Shown here one piece after another: positions 44,395-52,857 of a stretch of 64,000 nt of DNA (position 1 is the first letter of the stretch; every line of letters starts with the position of its first letter). The notes under the pieces are model-generated. The model was not told the DNA's origin and made no database searches. It worked only from the letters and a program-made list of their open reading frames with translations. This DNA is from Tardiphaga alba (lineage in GTDB: Bacteria > Pseudomonadota > Alphaproteobacteria > Rhizobiales > Xanthobacteraceae). The translations under genes and the position numbers were made by a program. The stretch spans positions 2,187,001-2,251,000 of the forward strand of contig NZ_CP036498.1 in NCBI RefSeq assembly GCF_018279705.1. Reading direction: 5' to 3'.

Positions 44395-45798
44395 ATGACA
44401 TCAGCCCCACGCATCGCCTTGCGAGACATTACGCTGTTCGAGCGCCCGACGGCGTTTGTGCGGCCGTTCCGCTTTGGCAGCGTGACGGTGCATGCAGCAC
44501 CACAGGCGTTTGTGCGCGTCGAGCTCGAAGTCGAGGGCAGGGGCGTGTTCGTCGGCGCTTCCGCCGAGTTGATGGTGCCAAAGTGGTTCGACAAGCGGCC
44601 GCATCTCGCCATCGATGACACCGTGAACGAGCTGCGGCAGTCGCTGGCGATCGCGAAGGACCTCTATCGCGCGCAGTCCGGCTTCATCACCGCTTTTGGT
44701 CTGCATGCCGCCTGCATCGGTGCGCAGATGCAGATGTGCGCCGCACGAGACATCCCGCCGCTCGCGGCATGTTTCGGTCCCGCCGAGATCGACAAGGCCG
44801 TGCTTGACGCCTTGCTGCGCGGTCTCGGCACCGATTTCTTCTCCGGCATGAAGGCTAACGTCGCCGGCCTCACGCCGCGTCTTGCGCCCGATCTCGGAGC
44901 CGATGATATCGCGACCTTCCTCGCCAGCCGTGAGCGCCTGCCGCGCGTCGCGCTGCGCCACACCGTCGGTCTCGATGACGTGATCGAAGGCGAGGGCGGT
45001 GTCGCCGATCCCTCGGAGAATTCGGGCGCGCGCTATTTCAAGCTGAAGATGAATGGCGATCCCGATGCCGATGCAAAGCGCCTGACGCGGATCGGCAATG
45101 CGCTCGCCACGCTGCCTTACGACTATCAGGTCACGCTCGATGCGAACGAGCAATATGCCGATCTCGAAGCGCTCTGCACGCTCGTCGATCGCCTCGATAA
45201 GGACACAGCCCTCGCGCCGATCGCGTCAAAACTGCTCTATATCGAGCAGCCGATGCCACGCGATATCACGCGCGAACAGCCGCTCGGCATGCTCTCCTCG
45301 CGCTCCTTCATCATCGACGAAGCCGATGACAGCTGGGATGCATTCCCGGCCGCCAAGCAACTCGGCTATCGCGGCATCTCGTCAAAGTCCTGCAAGGGCT
45401 TTTACAAATCCATCGTCAATGCGACCCGCGCTGCCGCGTGGAGCGCGCAGGGCGCGCCGCATTTCATCACCGGCGAGGATCTCACCTGCCAGGCCGGCCT
45501 CGGCGTGCAGCAGGATCTCGCGCTCGGCGCGCTGATCGGCGTCACCCATGCCGAGCGCAACGGCCATCATTACGTCGATGGTTTTGGCTTCGCGCCCGCT
45601 GGCGAGGCGGAGGCCTTCCTGCAGGCCCATCCCGATCTCTACAGCCGCGATGAGGATTTCATCCGCCTGCAGATCAATGACGGCGATCTCCTCACGGAAT
45701 CGCTCACCACTCCCGGATTTGCATCCGGCGCACATCCGGACTGGACGGCACTCACGCCGCTCGCAGTCCCTGAACCAAAAGTCCTCCAGGAGTCCTGA
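44395..45798 (+). CDS. Enolase-superfamily (mandelate racemase/muconate cycloisomerase-like) enzyme
   Basis: 467 residues, longer than the usual 370-400, with an extended N-terminal capping domain. Likely active-site residues are Lys216/Lys218 in YFKLKM, the metal ligands Asp249 (TLDANEQ), Glu284 (IEQP) and Asp308/Glu309 (IIDEAD), and Lys331/Lys334 in SSKSCKG. These enzymes abstract a proton alpha to a carboxylate; many are sugar-acid dehydratases or racemases. It starts a block of four genes with gaps of 2, 9 and 2 bp. The exact reaction is unknown to me. Confidence 0.82.
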   Translation: MTSAPRIALRDITLFERPTAFVRPFRFGSVTVHAAPQAFVRVELEVEGRGVFVGASAELMVPKWFDKRPHLAIDDTVNELRQSLAIAKDLYRAQSGFITAFGLHAACIGAQMQMCAARDIPPLAACFGPAEIDKAVLDALLRGLGTDFFSGMKANVAGLTPRLAPDLGADDIATFLASRERLPRVALRHTVGLDDVIEGEGGVADPSENSGARYFKLKMNGDPDADAKRLTRIGNALATLPYDYQVTLDANEQYADLEALCTLVDRLDKDTALAPIASKLLYIEQPMPRDITREQPLGMLSSRSFIIDEADDSWDAFPAAKQLGYRGISSKSCKGFYKSIVNATRAAAWSAQGAPHFITGEDLTCQAGLGVQQDLALGALIGVTHAERNGHHYVDGFGFAPAGEAEAFLQAHPDLYSRDEDFIRLQINDGDLLTESLTTPGFASGAHPDWTALTPLAVPEPKVLQES

Positions 45799-45800
45799 CT

Positions 45801-46952
45801 ATGGCTGTCCACCGCCTCGGCATTATCATGAACGGCATCACCGGCCGTATGGGTCTCAACCAGCATCTGATCCGTTCGATCGTTGCGATCCGCGCGCAGG
45901 GCGGTGTCACGCTCAAGAACGGCGACCGCATGATGCCGGATCCGATCCTGGTCGGCCGCAATGCCGAGAAGATCGAAGGCCTCGCCAAGCGCTTCGGCAT
46001 CGAGCGCTGGACCACCGATCTCGACAAGGCACTGCAGGATCCGAACGATACCATCTTCTTCGATGCCGCGACGACCCAGGCGCGCCCGGGCCTGCTGCAG
46101 AAGGCGATTGCCGCCGGCAAGCACATCTATTGCGAGAAGCCGATTGCGACCAATCTCGCGGAAGCCCTCGACGTCATCAAGGTCGCCAATGCCAAGGGCC
46201 TCAAGCACGGCACGGTGCAGGACAAGCTGTTCCTGCCGGGCCTGAAGAAGCTGGCCATGCTGCGCGACTCCGGTTTCTTCGGCCGCATGCTCTCGGTGCG
46301 CGGCGAGTTCGGCTACTGGGTGTTCGAAGGCGACTGGCAGGAAGCCCAGCGCCCGTCCTGGAATTACCGCGCCGAAGACGGCGGCGGCATGATCCTCGAT
46401 ATGGTCTGCCACTGGCGCTATGTGCTCGATAATCTGTTCGGCGAAGTGGAGGCGCTGACCTGCCTCGGTACCACCGACATTCCGGAGCGTTGGGACGAGC
46501 AGGGCAAGAAGTACAAGGCGACCGCCGATGACTCCGCTTACGCCACCTTCCAGCTCAAGGGCGGCGTCATCGCCCACATGAACATGTCCTGGGCCACGCG
46601 CGTCTATCGCGATGACCTCGTGACCTTCCAGGTCGACGGCACCCATGGCTCGGCTGTGGCCGGTCTCACCGAGTGCATGATCCAGGCCCGCCAGGCGACG
46701 CCGCGTCCGGTCTGGAATCCCGACGAGAAGCGCACCCACGATTTCTACGGTGACTGGCAGAAGGTTCCTGACAACACCGTCGATGACAACGGCTTCAAGG
46801 TGCAGTGGGAAATGTTCATCCGCCATGTCTGCGAGGACGCGCCCTACAAGTACACGCTGCTCGAAGGAGCCAAGGGCGTGCAGACGGTCGAATGCGCGCT
46901 GCAGAGCTGGAAGGAGCGTCGCTGGGTCGATGTTCCCGCACTCAAGGTCTGA
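45801..46952 (+). CDS. Gfo/Idh/MocA-family dehydrogenase
   Basis: 383 residues. The N-terminal Rossmann region (GIIMNGITGRMGLNQHL) and the EKP motif at 112-114 (HIYCEKPIATN) mark an NAD(P)-dependent sugar or cyclitol dehydrogenase. The C-terminal substrate domain includes the DGGGMILDMVCHWRYVLDNL segment with the family histidine. It starts 2 bp after the enolase-type gene and precedes the DUF993 gene by 9 bp, so the three are surely cotranscribed. Oxidation of a cyclic sugar or polyol is the most likely role. Confidence 0.9.
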   Translation: MAVHRLGIIMNGITGRMGLNQHLIRSIVAIRAQGGVTLKNGDRMMPDPILVGRNAEKIEGLAKRFGIERWTTDLDKALQDPNDTIFFDAATTQARPGLLQKAIAAGKHIYCEKPIATNLAEALDVIKVANAKGLKHGTVQDKLFLPGLKKLAMLRDSGFFGRMLSVRGEFGYWVFEGDWQEAQRPSWNYRAEDGGGMILDMVCHWRYVLDNLFGEVEALTCLGTTDIPERWDEQGKKYKATADDSAYATFQLKGGVIAHMNMSWATRVYRDDLVTFQVDGTHGSAVAGLTECMIQARQATPRPVWNPDEKRTHDFYGDWQKVPDNTVDDNGFKVQWEMFIRHVCEDAPYKYTLLEGAKGVQTVECALQSWKERRWVDVPALKV

Positions 46953-46961
46953 GGTCTCGTC

Positions 46962-48158
46962 ATGAACAAGCCAGTCCAGTCCACCACCGGCTCCTCGCTG
47001 TCGTTGAAGCTGCCGACCGCCGATCGCAGCATCGAGACTTATCGTCTCGCAGCCTCGCGTTCGTTCCCGGCCAAGCTCACCGGCACGCTCAACCGCGTCG
47101 CCTTCTCGGCGGCGCATGTGGTGGCCGATCCGCTCGCTGAATGCGATCCGTGGCTCAATCAGGCCATCGATTGGGACAAGACCATCGCATTCCGTGAACA
47201 TGTGTGGGATCTCGGCCTCGGCGTTGCCGAAGCCATGGACACCGCCCAGCGCGGAATGGGTCTGGACTGGCCGACTTCACTCGAACTCATCACGCGCTCG
47301 GTGAATGCCGCGAAGCCGCGTAACGGCCTCGTCTTCTCCGGCGCCGGCACCGATCACCTCGCGGTGGAAGATGCAAAATCCATCGACGACGTGATCAAGG
47401 CCTACGAACAGCAGTTCGAAGCCATCGAGAAAGTCGGTGGCCGCATCATCCTGATGGCGTCGCGTGCGCTGGCCAAGCTCGGCAAGAATGCCGACGATTA
47501 TGCCAAGGTCTATGATCGCATCCTGTCACAGTCGCAGAACCCGGTGATCATCCACTGGCTCGGCGACATGTTCGATCCCGCGCTGACCGGTTACTGGGGC
47601 ACGGCCGATCTCGGCAAGGCGATGGACACCGCCACCGATGTCATCAATCGCAATGCCGCCAAGGTCGATGGCGTGAAAATCTCGCTGCTCGATGCGCAGC
47701 GCGAGATCGACATGCGCCGTCGTCTGGTGCCCGACGTGAAGATGTATACCGGCGACGACTTCAACTATGCCGAACTGATCGCCGGCGACGACAAGGGCTA
47801 TTCCCACGCGCTGCTCGGCATTTTCGATGCCATTGCGCCGGCTGCTTCCTACGCGCTGTCACGTCTCGCAGCAGGCGATGAAGCCGGCTTCCATGATGTG
47901 CTCGGCCCCACGGTGCCGCTGTCGCGTCACATCTTCAAGGCGCCCACGCGCTTCTACAAGACCGGCATCGTCTTCATGGCTTATCTCAACGGCCATCAGG
48001 ATCACTTCACCATGATCGGCGGGCAGGAGAGCACGCGCTCGACCCAGCATCTCGCCGAACTGTTCCGTCTCGCCGACAAAGCCGGCCTGCTCGCCAATCC
48101 GGAGCTTGCGGTTGCGCGGATGAAGTCGGTCATGGCCACGCGCGGAATCGACGCCTGA
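46962..48158 (+). CDS. DUF993-family protein (dihydrodipicolinate synthase-like TIM barrel, function unknown)
   Basis: 398 residues. I recognise the DUF993 family by the sequence FSAAHVVADPLAECDPWL, IDWDKTIAFREHVWDLG, ILMASRALAKLG, IHWLGDMFDPALTGYWG and KISLLDAQREIDMRRRL. The KISLLD lysine sits where DHDPS-type barrels carry the Schiff-base lysine, which suggests an aldolase or related lyase. No biochemical function of the family is known to me. It lies between a sugar dehydrogenase and a sugar isomerase-type barrel in one operon. Confidence 0.88.
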   Translation: MNKPVQSTTGSSLSLKLPTADRSIETYRLAASRSFPAKLTGTLNRVAFSAAHVVADPLAECDPWLNQAIDWDKTIAFREHVWDLGLGVAEAMDTAQRGMGLDWPTSLELITRSVNAAKPRNGLVFSGAGTDHLAVEDAKSIDDVIKAYEQQFEAIEKVGGRIILMASRALAKLGKNADDYAKVYDRILSQSQNPVIIHWLGDMFDPALTGYWGTADLGKAMDTATDVINRNAAKVDGVKISLLDAQREIDMRRRLVPDVKMYTGDDFNYAELIAGDDKGYSHALLGIFDAIAPAASYALSRLAAGDEAGFHDVLGPTVPLSRHIFKAPTRFYKTGIVFMAYLNGHQDHFTMIGGQESTRSTQHLAELFRLADKAGLLANPELAVARMKSVMATRGIDA

Positions 48159-48160
48159 TC

Positions 48161-49024
48161 ATGCGTGACTTTTCCAAGGACCATCGCTGGCTGTCGCTGA
48201 ATACGGCGACAATCCGCAAGCAGGGCGATTTCGTCGCCATCGCCGAGGCCTGTGCCCGTCACAAGATCCGCGGCGTCTCGCCCTGGCGCGATCAGGTCGC
48301 GCATGTTGGTTTGGATCGCGCGGTGAAGGCGGTGAAGGACCACGATCTCGAACTGTCCGGCTATTGCCGTGGCGGCATGTTCGTGGCCGACGCCGCGCAT
48401 CGCCAGGCCGAGCGTGACGACAACAAGCGCTGCGTCGATGAAGCTGTGGCGCTGGGCTCGCCCTGCATCGTGCTGGTCGTCGGCGGCCTGCCGCAATATT
48501 CGCGGCCGGGCAGCGTGACGTCGAAGGACATCATCGACGCCCGCAACCAGGTCGATGACGGCATCGCCGCGATGCTGGATTACGCGAAGCAGGCGAAGAT
48601 GCCGCTTTCCATCGAGCCGCTGCATCCCGCTTACGCCGCCGACCGCGCCTGCGTGAACACCACCGAACAGGCACTCGACATCTGCGATCGTCTCGATCCC
48701 AACCGCACCGGCATGCTCGGCGTCGCGCTCGATGTCTATCACATCTGGTGGGACCCGCAGATGCTCGGCCAGATCGAACGGGCAGGGCAGGACCGTCTGC
48801 ACGCATTTCACGTGTGCGACTGGCTGGTGCCGACGAAGGATATCCTCAACGACCGCGGCATGATGGGTGACGGTGTCATCGACATCAAAGCGGCCCGCGC
48901 GGCCGTCGAGGCGCAGGGCTTTGCTGGTTACTCCGAGATCGAGATATTTTCGGAGCACTGGTGGAGCAAGCCGATGGATGAAGTGCTGCAGACCTGCATC
49001 GAGCGGCATAAGACGGTGGTGTAG
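48161..49024 (+). CDS. Sugar phosphate isomerase/epimerase-like TIM barrel (AP-endonuclease 2 family)
   Basis: 287 residues, 2 bp after DUF993. The xylose isomerase-like barrel is indicated by SIEPLHPAYAADRACVNT (metal-ligand Glu), GVALDVYHIWWDPQM (Asp, His), AFHVCDWLVPTKDIL and YSEIEIFSEHWW (final Glu). Such enzymes isomerise or epimerise keto-sugars or act as dehydratases in inositol-type pathways. It closes the operon and is followed by a palindromic element. Confidence 0.88.
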   Translation: MRDFSKDHRWLSLNTATIRKQGDFVAIAEACARHKIRGVSPWRDQVAHVGLDRAVKAVKDHDLELSGYCRGGMFVADAAHRQAERDDNKRCVDEAVALGSPCIVLVVGGLPQYSRPGSVTSKDIIDARNQVDDGIAAMLDYAKQAKMPLSIEPLHPAYAADRACVNTTEQALDICDRLDPNRTGMLGVALDVYHIWWDPQMLGQIERAGQDRLHAFHVCDWLVPTKDILNDRGMMGDGVIDIKAARAAVEAQGFAGYSEIEIFSEHWWSKPMDEVLQTCIERHKTVV

Positions 49025-49044
49025 CTTTAACGCCGCGGCGCGTG

Positions 49045-49255
49045 GTCTCCCTCCCTCCAGCCGCGTAGCGGCGCAGTGGGGAGAGTGGCGCGTAGCGCCG
49101 GGTGGGGTGTCTCCCCACGGAAGGACGTCACGTGGGGAAACACCCCACCCGTCTCGAAGCTCGCTGAATGCTCGCTTCTCGCCACCTACGACGGACGAAT
49201 TCGTCCGTCGGACCCCACGGCGCCGCTGCGCGGCTTGGGGGAGGGAGAAGAAGAG
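49045..49255. repeat. Complex palindromic intergenic element
   Basis: Arms tctccctccctccagccgcg and cgcggcttgggggagggaga face each other over about 210 bp. Inside are cgtggggaaacaccccac-type repeats and the hairpin ggcgcgtagcgcc. No gene lies here. It separates the convergent isomerase and VWA genes. Confidence 0.7.
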
Positions 49256-49291
49256 TTCGCCTCGCCGCTGCAACGTGTGTCTCAGCCCTTC

Positions 49292-50194
49292 CTACGCATT
49301 CTCGTCAGACAGCTCAGGGGACCGTCGCCCCGTCAGCGCGCCCTCCAGCAATCCGATCAGGCTCGTTCCCAAATCCTGCGCCGTCTGGATCGTCGTGCAG
49401 GCGGTGTAATAGCGTTTCACGTCGAATCCGATGCCGAGGGCGAATAGTTCGATGTTCCCCTTGGCCTCGATGCCCGCGATCACCTCGCGCAGATGCGCAT
49501 CCAGAATATCCGGCTCGTTTGCATCAAGGGTTGAATCGTCAGCGGGGGCACCGTCCGAGATCACGATGATGATCTTGCGCTTCTCTGGACGAATTGTGAG
49601 ACGCTCCGACGCCCAGATCAGCGCTTCGCCGTCGATGTTCTCCTTCGGCAGGTCCGGGCGCAGCATGTGCCGGATGCCCCATCCCAGCCGTACCGCCTGG
49701 TTGTCATCGGCAGATCGGTAGATGATATGCAGCAATTCACACAGGCGCCCCGGCGCTTTCGGGCGAAACCACCACCGCCAGAATTTTCGTGGATGTCCGC
49801 CTTTCCAGGACACCGTGGTGAAGCCCAGTATTTCGATCCGGTAGCCGAGATGGGCCAGAAACTCCTGCGCGATGTCGGTGGCTGCAGCGGCCAGCAGCAT
49901 CGATTGCCCGCGCATCGAGCCGGATTGATCGACGAGAAGGGTGATCACCGTGTCGGCGCGATCATCGTGGGTCGTGACGTGCCTTATCCGCTCCGACGCT
50001 GCGAGCGCGTCGAGATGAACCCGCATCTTCCAGTCGATTAAACCTGTCTGGAAAATGTCCCAGGCTTTTTCCAGAGATGCCGTGCTCTCCACTGAGAGCG
50101 GGCCGAGCACGCTGTCGAGTTCGTCCGCTGTAACGATGTGGTCGAATGCGCGGGTGTAGATCCGGTAGGTACCGTGAGCCGCTGACGCCACCAT
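49292..50194 (-). CDS. Orphan CobT-like VWA-domain protein (C-terminal half only)
   Basis: 300 residues. It aligns from memory with the C-terminal half of the aerobic cobaltochelatase subunit CobT: YRIYTRAFDHIVTADEL, MIDAS DQSGSMRG (Asp89-Ser93), EILGFTTVSWKGG, IIYRSADDNQAVR, KENIDGEALIWASERL and ISDGAPADDST. Full CobT has another 250-300 residues with an acidic linker before this; an in-frame stop 12 bases upstream of the ATG rules out an extension. No CobS or CobN gene is near. It may be a stand-alone VWA partner of a MoxR-type AAA ATPase encoded elsewhere. An aagggg precedes the start. Confidence 0.85.
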   Translation of the reverse strand: MVASAAHGTYRIYTRAFDHIVTADELDSVLGPLSVESTASLEKAWDIFQTGLIDWKMRVHLDALAASERIRHVTTHDDRADTVITLLVDQSGSMRGQSMLLAAAATDIAQEFLAHLGYRIEILGFTTVSWKGGHPRKFWRWWFRPKAPGRLCELLHIIYRSADDNQAVRLGWGIRHMLRPDLPKENIDGEALIWASERLTIRPEKRKIIIVISDGAPADDSTLDANEPDILDAHLREVIAGIEAKGNIELFALGIGFDVKRYYTACTTIQTAQDLGTSLIGLLEGALTGRRSPELSDENA

Positions 50195-50264
50195 CGCTGA
50201 CCCCTTATCGTTCAGTCGCGCCTTAAGGTTGCGTCACTTTAGTTCGTGTTTTGTTCTTGACAAG

Positions 50265-50358
50265 TGTCGTAGGGCGGATGAGCCGAAGGCGTAATCCGCC
50301 GGCCGAGCGCATGTGGCTAAGAATGGCGGATGACGCTGCGCTCATCCGCCCTACGACA
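50265..50358. repeat. Palindromic element (cgtagggcggatga type, copy 2) bracketed by a 15-bp direct repeat
   Basis: Arms tgtcgtagggcggatgagcc and gctcatccgccctacgaca enclose gtaatccgccgg. The 15-mer ttttgttcttgacaa occurs on each side, at 50249-50263 and 50377-50391, consistent with insertion or recombination at that sequence; it contains TTGACA. Confidence 0.85.
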
Positions 50359-50444
50359 CACATAAAGATGTTCTTCTTTTGTTCTTGACAATGTCCCCAA
50401 TCGGGAATATCCTCCCGCCCGTTTCGTTCGTGAGGGGCGCTTTC

Positions 50445-50876
50445 ATGAGGCGTCTTTAAGCGGGGCGGAATGCGGCGCCTGCGGGCAGGGGAGGACGTAC
50501 CTCCTGCACTCGGGTGGTCGGGGGTAACCGTCCGACCCCACTATGGGGGTCTGCCGCTAGTGCGGCTGGACGTGGTGCGGGTGAAGGCGGGGAAACCTGT
50601 CGGATCGAGTCTCCTGCGGGAGACTGCCCAGTACCCGGAAGAACGGTCCTTCGGCCAATAGAACGTCGCGGTGGCACGCCGTAAGGCGTTGCGCGGTCGC
50701 GGTTTTGCTGGCGATCCAGCAGGACGGGCTGCGTCAGTCCCACCACATCGCGCCTTGCGGCGTGCTGCCTCCCCTCATCGCTGGAGGGGAGTTCTACCCG
50801 ACGCCTTGGACGCTCCGGCGTTGCGAGGTCGGAACACTGTGTCTCCCCCGCTACCACCACCGGTAAATCCCTTGAT
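50445..50876 (+). ncRNA. Probable structured non-coding RNA (HEARO/omega-RNA-like candidate)
   Basis: The 735 bp between the VWA and TetR genes hold no credible ORF. From about 50445 to 50876 there is a chain of short perfect stems: agtctcc-tgcg-ggagact (50608-50625, a C-closed UNCG loop), acgcc-gtaa-ggcgt (50676-50689, a GNRA loop), gctgg-cgat-ccagc (50707-50720), gccgc-tagt-gcggc (50553-50566), acccc-actatg-ggggt (50535-50550) and ctcccct...aggggag (50769-50791). The loop types are RNA-like only on the plus strand. It begins near an ATGA. I suspect an orphan IscB-type omega RNA (HEARO) without its endonuclease, but family assignment needs a covariance search. Confidence 0.5.
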
Positions 50877-50929
50877 GCGACGCACCAATTCATTGACAGG
50901 AACCGAGGTGAGCGCTTACTCACGCCGCT

Positions 50930-51643
50930 ATGACGACTCTCCGCATGACCCATGATCTCCGGCGCGAACTGATCCTGTCAGCCGCCAAGCGCTGCTTTGC
51001 GCATAACGGCTTTGCCGGCACCACGACCAAGAGCGTGGCCGCGGCTGCATCGATTTCGGAAGGGCTGCTGTTCAAGCATTTCCCGACCAAGTCGGCGCTC
51101 TATGCCGAGATCCTGGCGGAGGAATGCAAGGCCGATCCGGGCTTGAACCAGCTGCTGGATCTGCCGCCTTCGACCGAGACGCTGGTGATCCTGATCCGCG
51201 AAATGGTGCGGCATTTTCTCGATATCGCTCGTCAGCAGGACGATGACGACGAGGAAGCGCAGCGTCTGCGCCTTGTCACCATCAGCTATCTCAACGACGG
51301 CGAATTCGCGCGCCTGATGCATGAGAAGATCGCGGGCATCATCGGCTCGGCTTTCGTCGCGGCCTATGGGCAGGCGGTGAAGACCGGCGACGCGCGCGCA
51401 TCCTCGCAGTCGCCCATGAATCTCTTTTGGTTCGCGCATCACGCGGCGATGACCACGTCGCTGTCGCTGCTGCCGACCGTGCCAAGTCTCGCTTACGGCA
51501 AGGCAGAAAGCCTCGATCTGCAACTCACCGAATTCATCCTTCGCGGGATCGGACTGAACGACGATGCCATCGCATCGCATATAAACCGCGCGCTGCCGCC
51601 CGAACTGATGCAGGCGCACGCGACCACGACAGAAAGCGCATAA
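50930..51643 (+). CDS. TetR-family regulator of the RND efflux operon
   Basis: 237 residues. The HTH is RRELILSAAKRCFAHNGFAG...KSVAAAASISEGLLFKHFPTK. The C-terminal domain contains an acidic stretch (QQDDDDEEAQ) and a long ligand-binding helical region. Its stop is one base before the ATG of the adaptor gene, so it is cotranscribed with the pump it most likely represses. An ATG five codons in (50945) is an alternative start. Confidence 0.9.
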   Translation: MTTLRMTHDLRRELILSAAKRCFAHNGFAGTTTKSVAAAASISEGLLFKHFPTKSALYAEILAEECKADPGLNQLLDLPPSTETLVILIREMVRHFLDIARQQDDDDEEAQRLRLVTISYLNDGEFARLMHEKIAGIIGSAFVAAYGQAVKTGDARASSQSPMNLFWFAHHAAMTTSLSLLPTVPSLAYGKAESLDLQLTEFILRGIGLNDDAIASHINRALPPELMQAHATTTESA

Positions 51644-51644
51644 G

Positions 51645-52838
51645 ATGACCATGACCCAAAATCCACCCACAGCGCATCAACAGCCTGTCGGCGAGAAGCC
51701 GCGCAAGCGTCCGCGGACGCTGAAGTGGTTCATCATCATCGGCGGGTTGCTGGTGCTGCTGGTCGTCGCCATCGTCGGCTTCAACGCGTTCCGCGCGCAT
51801 ATGATCAAGCAGTTCTTCGCCACCATGAAGCAGCCGCCGATCAATGTGAGCATTGCGGAGGCGAAGTCCGAAGTGGTGCCGAACCTGATCGGCGCCGTCG
51901 GCGATCTCGCCGCCGTGCATCAGGTCAATGTGTCGTCCGACACCAATGGCCGCGTCACCGAGATCATGTTCCAGGCCGGCGCGACCGTGAAGAAGGGCCA
52001 GCCGCTGGTGCAGCTGTTCGACGGACCGGAGCAGGGCGACCTCGCCAATTTCAAGGCGGCCGCATCCGTGGCGCGCATCAATCTCGATCGCGCCAAGCAG
52101 CTGGCCGAGCGTCAGGTCGGTCCGCAGGCGACCGTCGATACCACGCAAGCCGTATATGATCAGGCGCTCGCCAGCGTTTCCAAGACCGAAGCGGTGATTT
52201 CGCAGAAGCAGGTCCGCGCAGCCTTCGACGGCGTTCTCGGTACGCGCCGCATCGAAGTCGGCCAGTATCTGACGGCCGGCACGCAGATCGTGTCGCTCAC
52301 CGATCTGTCCGCCGTCTATGCCAACTTCACCGTGACCGAAAAGGATTCCGGCAAGCTCGCGGTCGGCCAGGTCGTGCGCATCAAGGTCGATGCCTATCCG
52401 GGCCGCAGCTTCGAAGGCAAGCTCACGACGATCGAGCCGCAGATCTCCGCCGATACGCGCAACATCCGCGTGCAGGCGACGATCCAGAATCCGGAAGGCA
52501 TCCTGAAGCCCGGCATGTTCGCGACAACGACCGTCGTGCTGCCGGATAAACCTGCCGTCGTCACCGTGCCGGAAACCGCCGTGGACTACACACTCTATGG
52601 CGACAGCGTCTATCTGATCGAAGAGAAGAAGCTTGAGGACGGCAAGACCGAGCTGCACGCCATCCGCACCTTCGTGCGCACCGGCGACCGCATCGACGGC
52701 CGCGCCGTGATCACCCAGGGCGTCAAGGCCGGCGATCGCGTCGTCGCCGTCGGCCAGCTGAAGCTGCAGTCGGGTGCATTGGTGCAGATCTCATCTGATC
52801 CGCCGCCGAAGATTCCCGCCAAGCCGCCGCTGAACTAA
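51645..52838 (+). CDS. RND efflux periplasmic adaptor (MFP)
   Basis: 397 residues. One N-terminal membrane segment (IIIGGLLVLLVVAIVGF, about 29-45) is followed by the barrel-sandwich half-motifs VSSDTNGRVTEIMFQAGATV and RAAFDGVLGTRRIEVGQYL, an alpha hairpin of about 70 residues, and a beta-barrel domain (YANFTVTEKDSGKLAVGQ). It starts one base after the regulator stop and ends 19 bp before the pump gene. It links the inner-membrane pump to an outer-membrane channel, which is not encoded in this operon. Confidence 0.94.
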   Translation: MTMTQNPPTAHQQPVGEKPRKRPRTLKWFIIIGGLLVLLVVAIVGFNAFRAHMIKQFFATMKQPPINVSIAEAKSEVVPNLIGAVGDLAAVHQVNVSSDTNGRVTEIMFQAGATVKKGQPLVQLFDGPEQGDLANFKAAASVARINLDRAKQLAERQVGPQATVDTTQAVYDQALASVSKTEAVISQKQVRAAFDGVLGTRRIEVGQYLTAGTQIVSLTDLSAVYANFTVTEKDSGKLAVGQVVRIKVDAYPGRSFEGKLTTIEPQISADTRNIRVQATIQNPEGILKPGMFATTTVVLPDKPAVVTVPETAVDYTLYGDSVYLIEEKKLEDGKTELHAIRTFVRTGDRIDGRAVITQGVKAGDRVVAVGQLKLQSGALVQISSDPPPKIPAKPPLN

Positions 52839-52857
52839 GGACGGGGAGCACACACGC

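Noticed and set aside
50470..50955. Small ORFs on both strands in the hairpin-rich region
   Set aside because: Compositions are low-complexity and the stems and tetraloops fit an RNA better than a protein.
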